NCBI GenBank assembly: GCA_003697105.1
Contig: RFFQ01000115.1
Location: 1 to 7,899, forward strand
Source: Gemmatimonadota bacterium
GTDB lineage: Bacteria; 4572-55; J002
Direction: 5' to 3'
Length of the DNA: 7,899 nt
Positions 7,653-7,899 of this stretch are shown here, one piece after another. The position numbers and the translations under genes are program-made. Within the stretch, counting starts at the first letter, position 1. Each line of letters starts with the position of its first letter. Under the pieces are notes generated by a model that ran no database searches, was not told where the DNA came from, and was given only the letters and a program-made list of their open reading frames with translations.

Positions 7653-7752
7653 TAGGTTCTGTTGACATTTCGTAATTTGTTTATGACATATTGTTTCTTT
7701 GAAAGGAGAAACGCCCTATGTCATCAAAATTACGAAATGTCAACAGAACCTA
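7653..7752. mobile_element. MITE-like / deleted insertion-sequence remnant with perfect 26-base terminal inverted repeats
   Basis: Bases 7653-7678 are the exact reverse complement of 7727-7752. Inner arms 7683-7690 and 7717-7724 also pair. Within these, 7693-7698 pairs with 7707-7712 around a GAAA loop (7701-7704), so the whole 100 bases can fold into one long hairpin. Each end reads TA then GGTTCTGTTGACATTTCG. If the TA is a duplicated target, the element is 7655-7750 with 24-base repeats. The inside looks like the 5' end of a transposase gene: TTGACA in the left arm, AGGAG at 7703-7707 and ATG at 7718. That reading frame ends after 11 codons at TAG in the right arm. This fits an IS whose transposase was deleted, leaving its two ends. 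A TA target suggests IS630 or the TA-targeting IS5 subgroups; the family is not determined. No transposase is present. Confidence 0.72.
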
Positions 7753-7899
7753 GGACTACATATAGATATTGATGATAGTAAAAATATAATAAGACTCTTG
7801 TCTTCTGACCACAAATTATTAGCTGAATGGGATGTTTACGTTATAGTCGGAGTTTTTTCTTCAAAATTAAGTCGATTATTATTTGTTCTAGCTGATAGG
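7753..7899 (+). CDS. Partial open frame, AT-rich, runs off the window (possible restriction endonuclease C-terminal fragment)
   Basis: The frame is open for 49 codons from the end of the palindromic element to the window edge. It reads GLHIDIDDSKNIIRLLSS, then DHKLLAEWDVYVI, then FSSKLSRLLFVLADR. The alternating strand-like pattern and hydrophobic core look like real protein rather than noise. G+C is 44 of 147 bases (30%), far below korA, which suggests acquired DNA. The frame continues without a stop back through the right inverted repeat to 7687 (stop at 7684-7686), with a possible TTG at 7699, so the visible N-terminus may be encoded by the element. GLHI(D/E)-like then LA-W-then KL--L-FV-AD resembles, from memory, the C-terminal part of MvaI/BcnI-type restriction endonucleases, which would make this a 5'-truncated gene. 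That identification is tentative; a start codon of its own is not seen. Confidence 0.4.

Noticed and set aside
7655-7664. IS6/IS26-type terminal repeat (shares a GGTTCTGTTG-like start)
   Set aside because: Similarity stops after about ten bases; IS6-type ends as I recall them continue with GCAAA and make 8-base duplications, which are not seen here.

Overview
This 7.9 kb stretch is from a bacterium with about half G+C in its genes. The distal part of the right edge drops to about 30% G+C. The proteins are clearly bacterial: a secreted zinc peptidase with a Gram-negative-style signal peptide, a class I-like polyphosphate kinase 2, a monofunctional aspartate kinase, and a fused gamma-alpha 2-oxoacid:ferredoxin oxidoreductase subunit. 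That last form is common in Bacteroidota-like and other FCB-group or deep-branching thermophile-type lineages. I cannot place the organism more precisely from sequence alone.

Layout. Bases 1-231 are an intergenic region ending in a strong bidirectional terminator. Three genes then lie on the minus strand: the M16 peptidase (232-3060), ppk2 (3156-4013) and aspartate kinase (4137-5348). A 213-base divergent region (5349-5561) holds two back-to-back sigma70-type promoters, one for aspartate kinase and one for korA. korA runs on the plus strand (5562-7439). Bases 7440-7652 hold no gene I can recognise. Bases 7653-7752 form a 100-base near-palindrome that looks like a MITE or an internally deleted insertion sequence. 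After it comes the start of an AT-rich open frame that runs off the window.

Functionally the genes are mostly housekeeping: central carbon and ferredoxin metabolism (korA), entry to lysine/threonine/methionine biosynthesis (aspartate kinase), polyphosphate/nucleotide energy balance (ppk2), and envelope proteolysis (M16). ppk2 and aspartate kinase each have their own promoter, so the three minus-strand genes are neighbours rather than one clear operon. M16 lacks an obvious promoter and may be read through from ppk2.

The accessory part is the right end. The beta-subunit gene normally expected after korA is absent. In its place are non-coding sequence, the palindromic element and a low-G+C fragment whose 49 visible residues weakly resemble a restriction-endonuclease C-terminal region. 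This is the most interesting part of the window. I see no convincing new multi-gene system.
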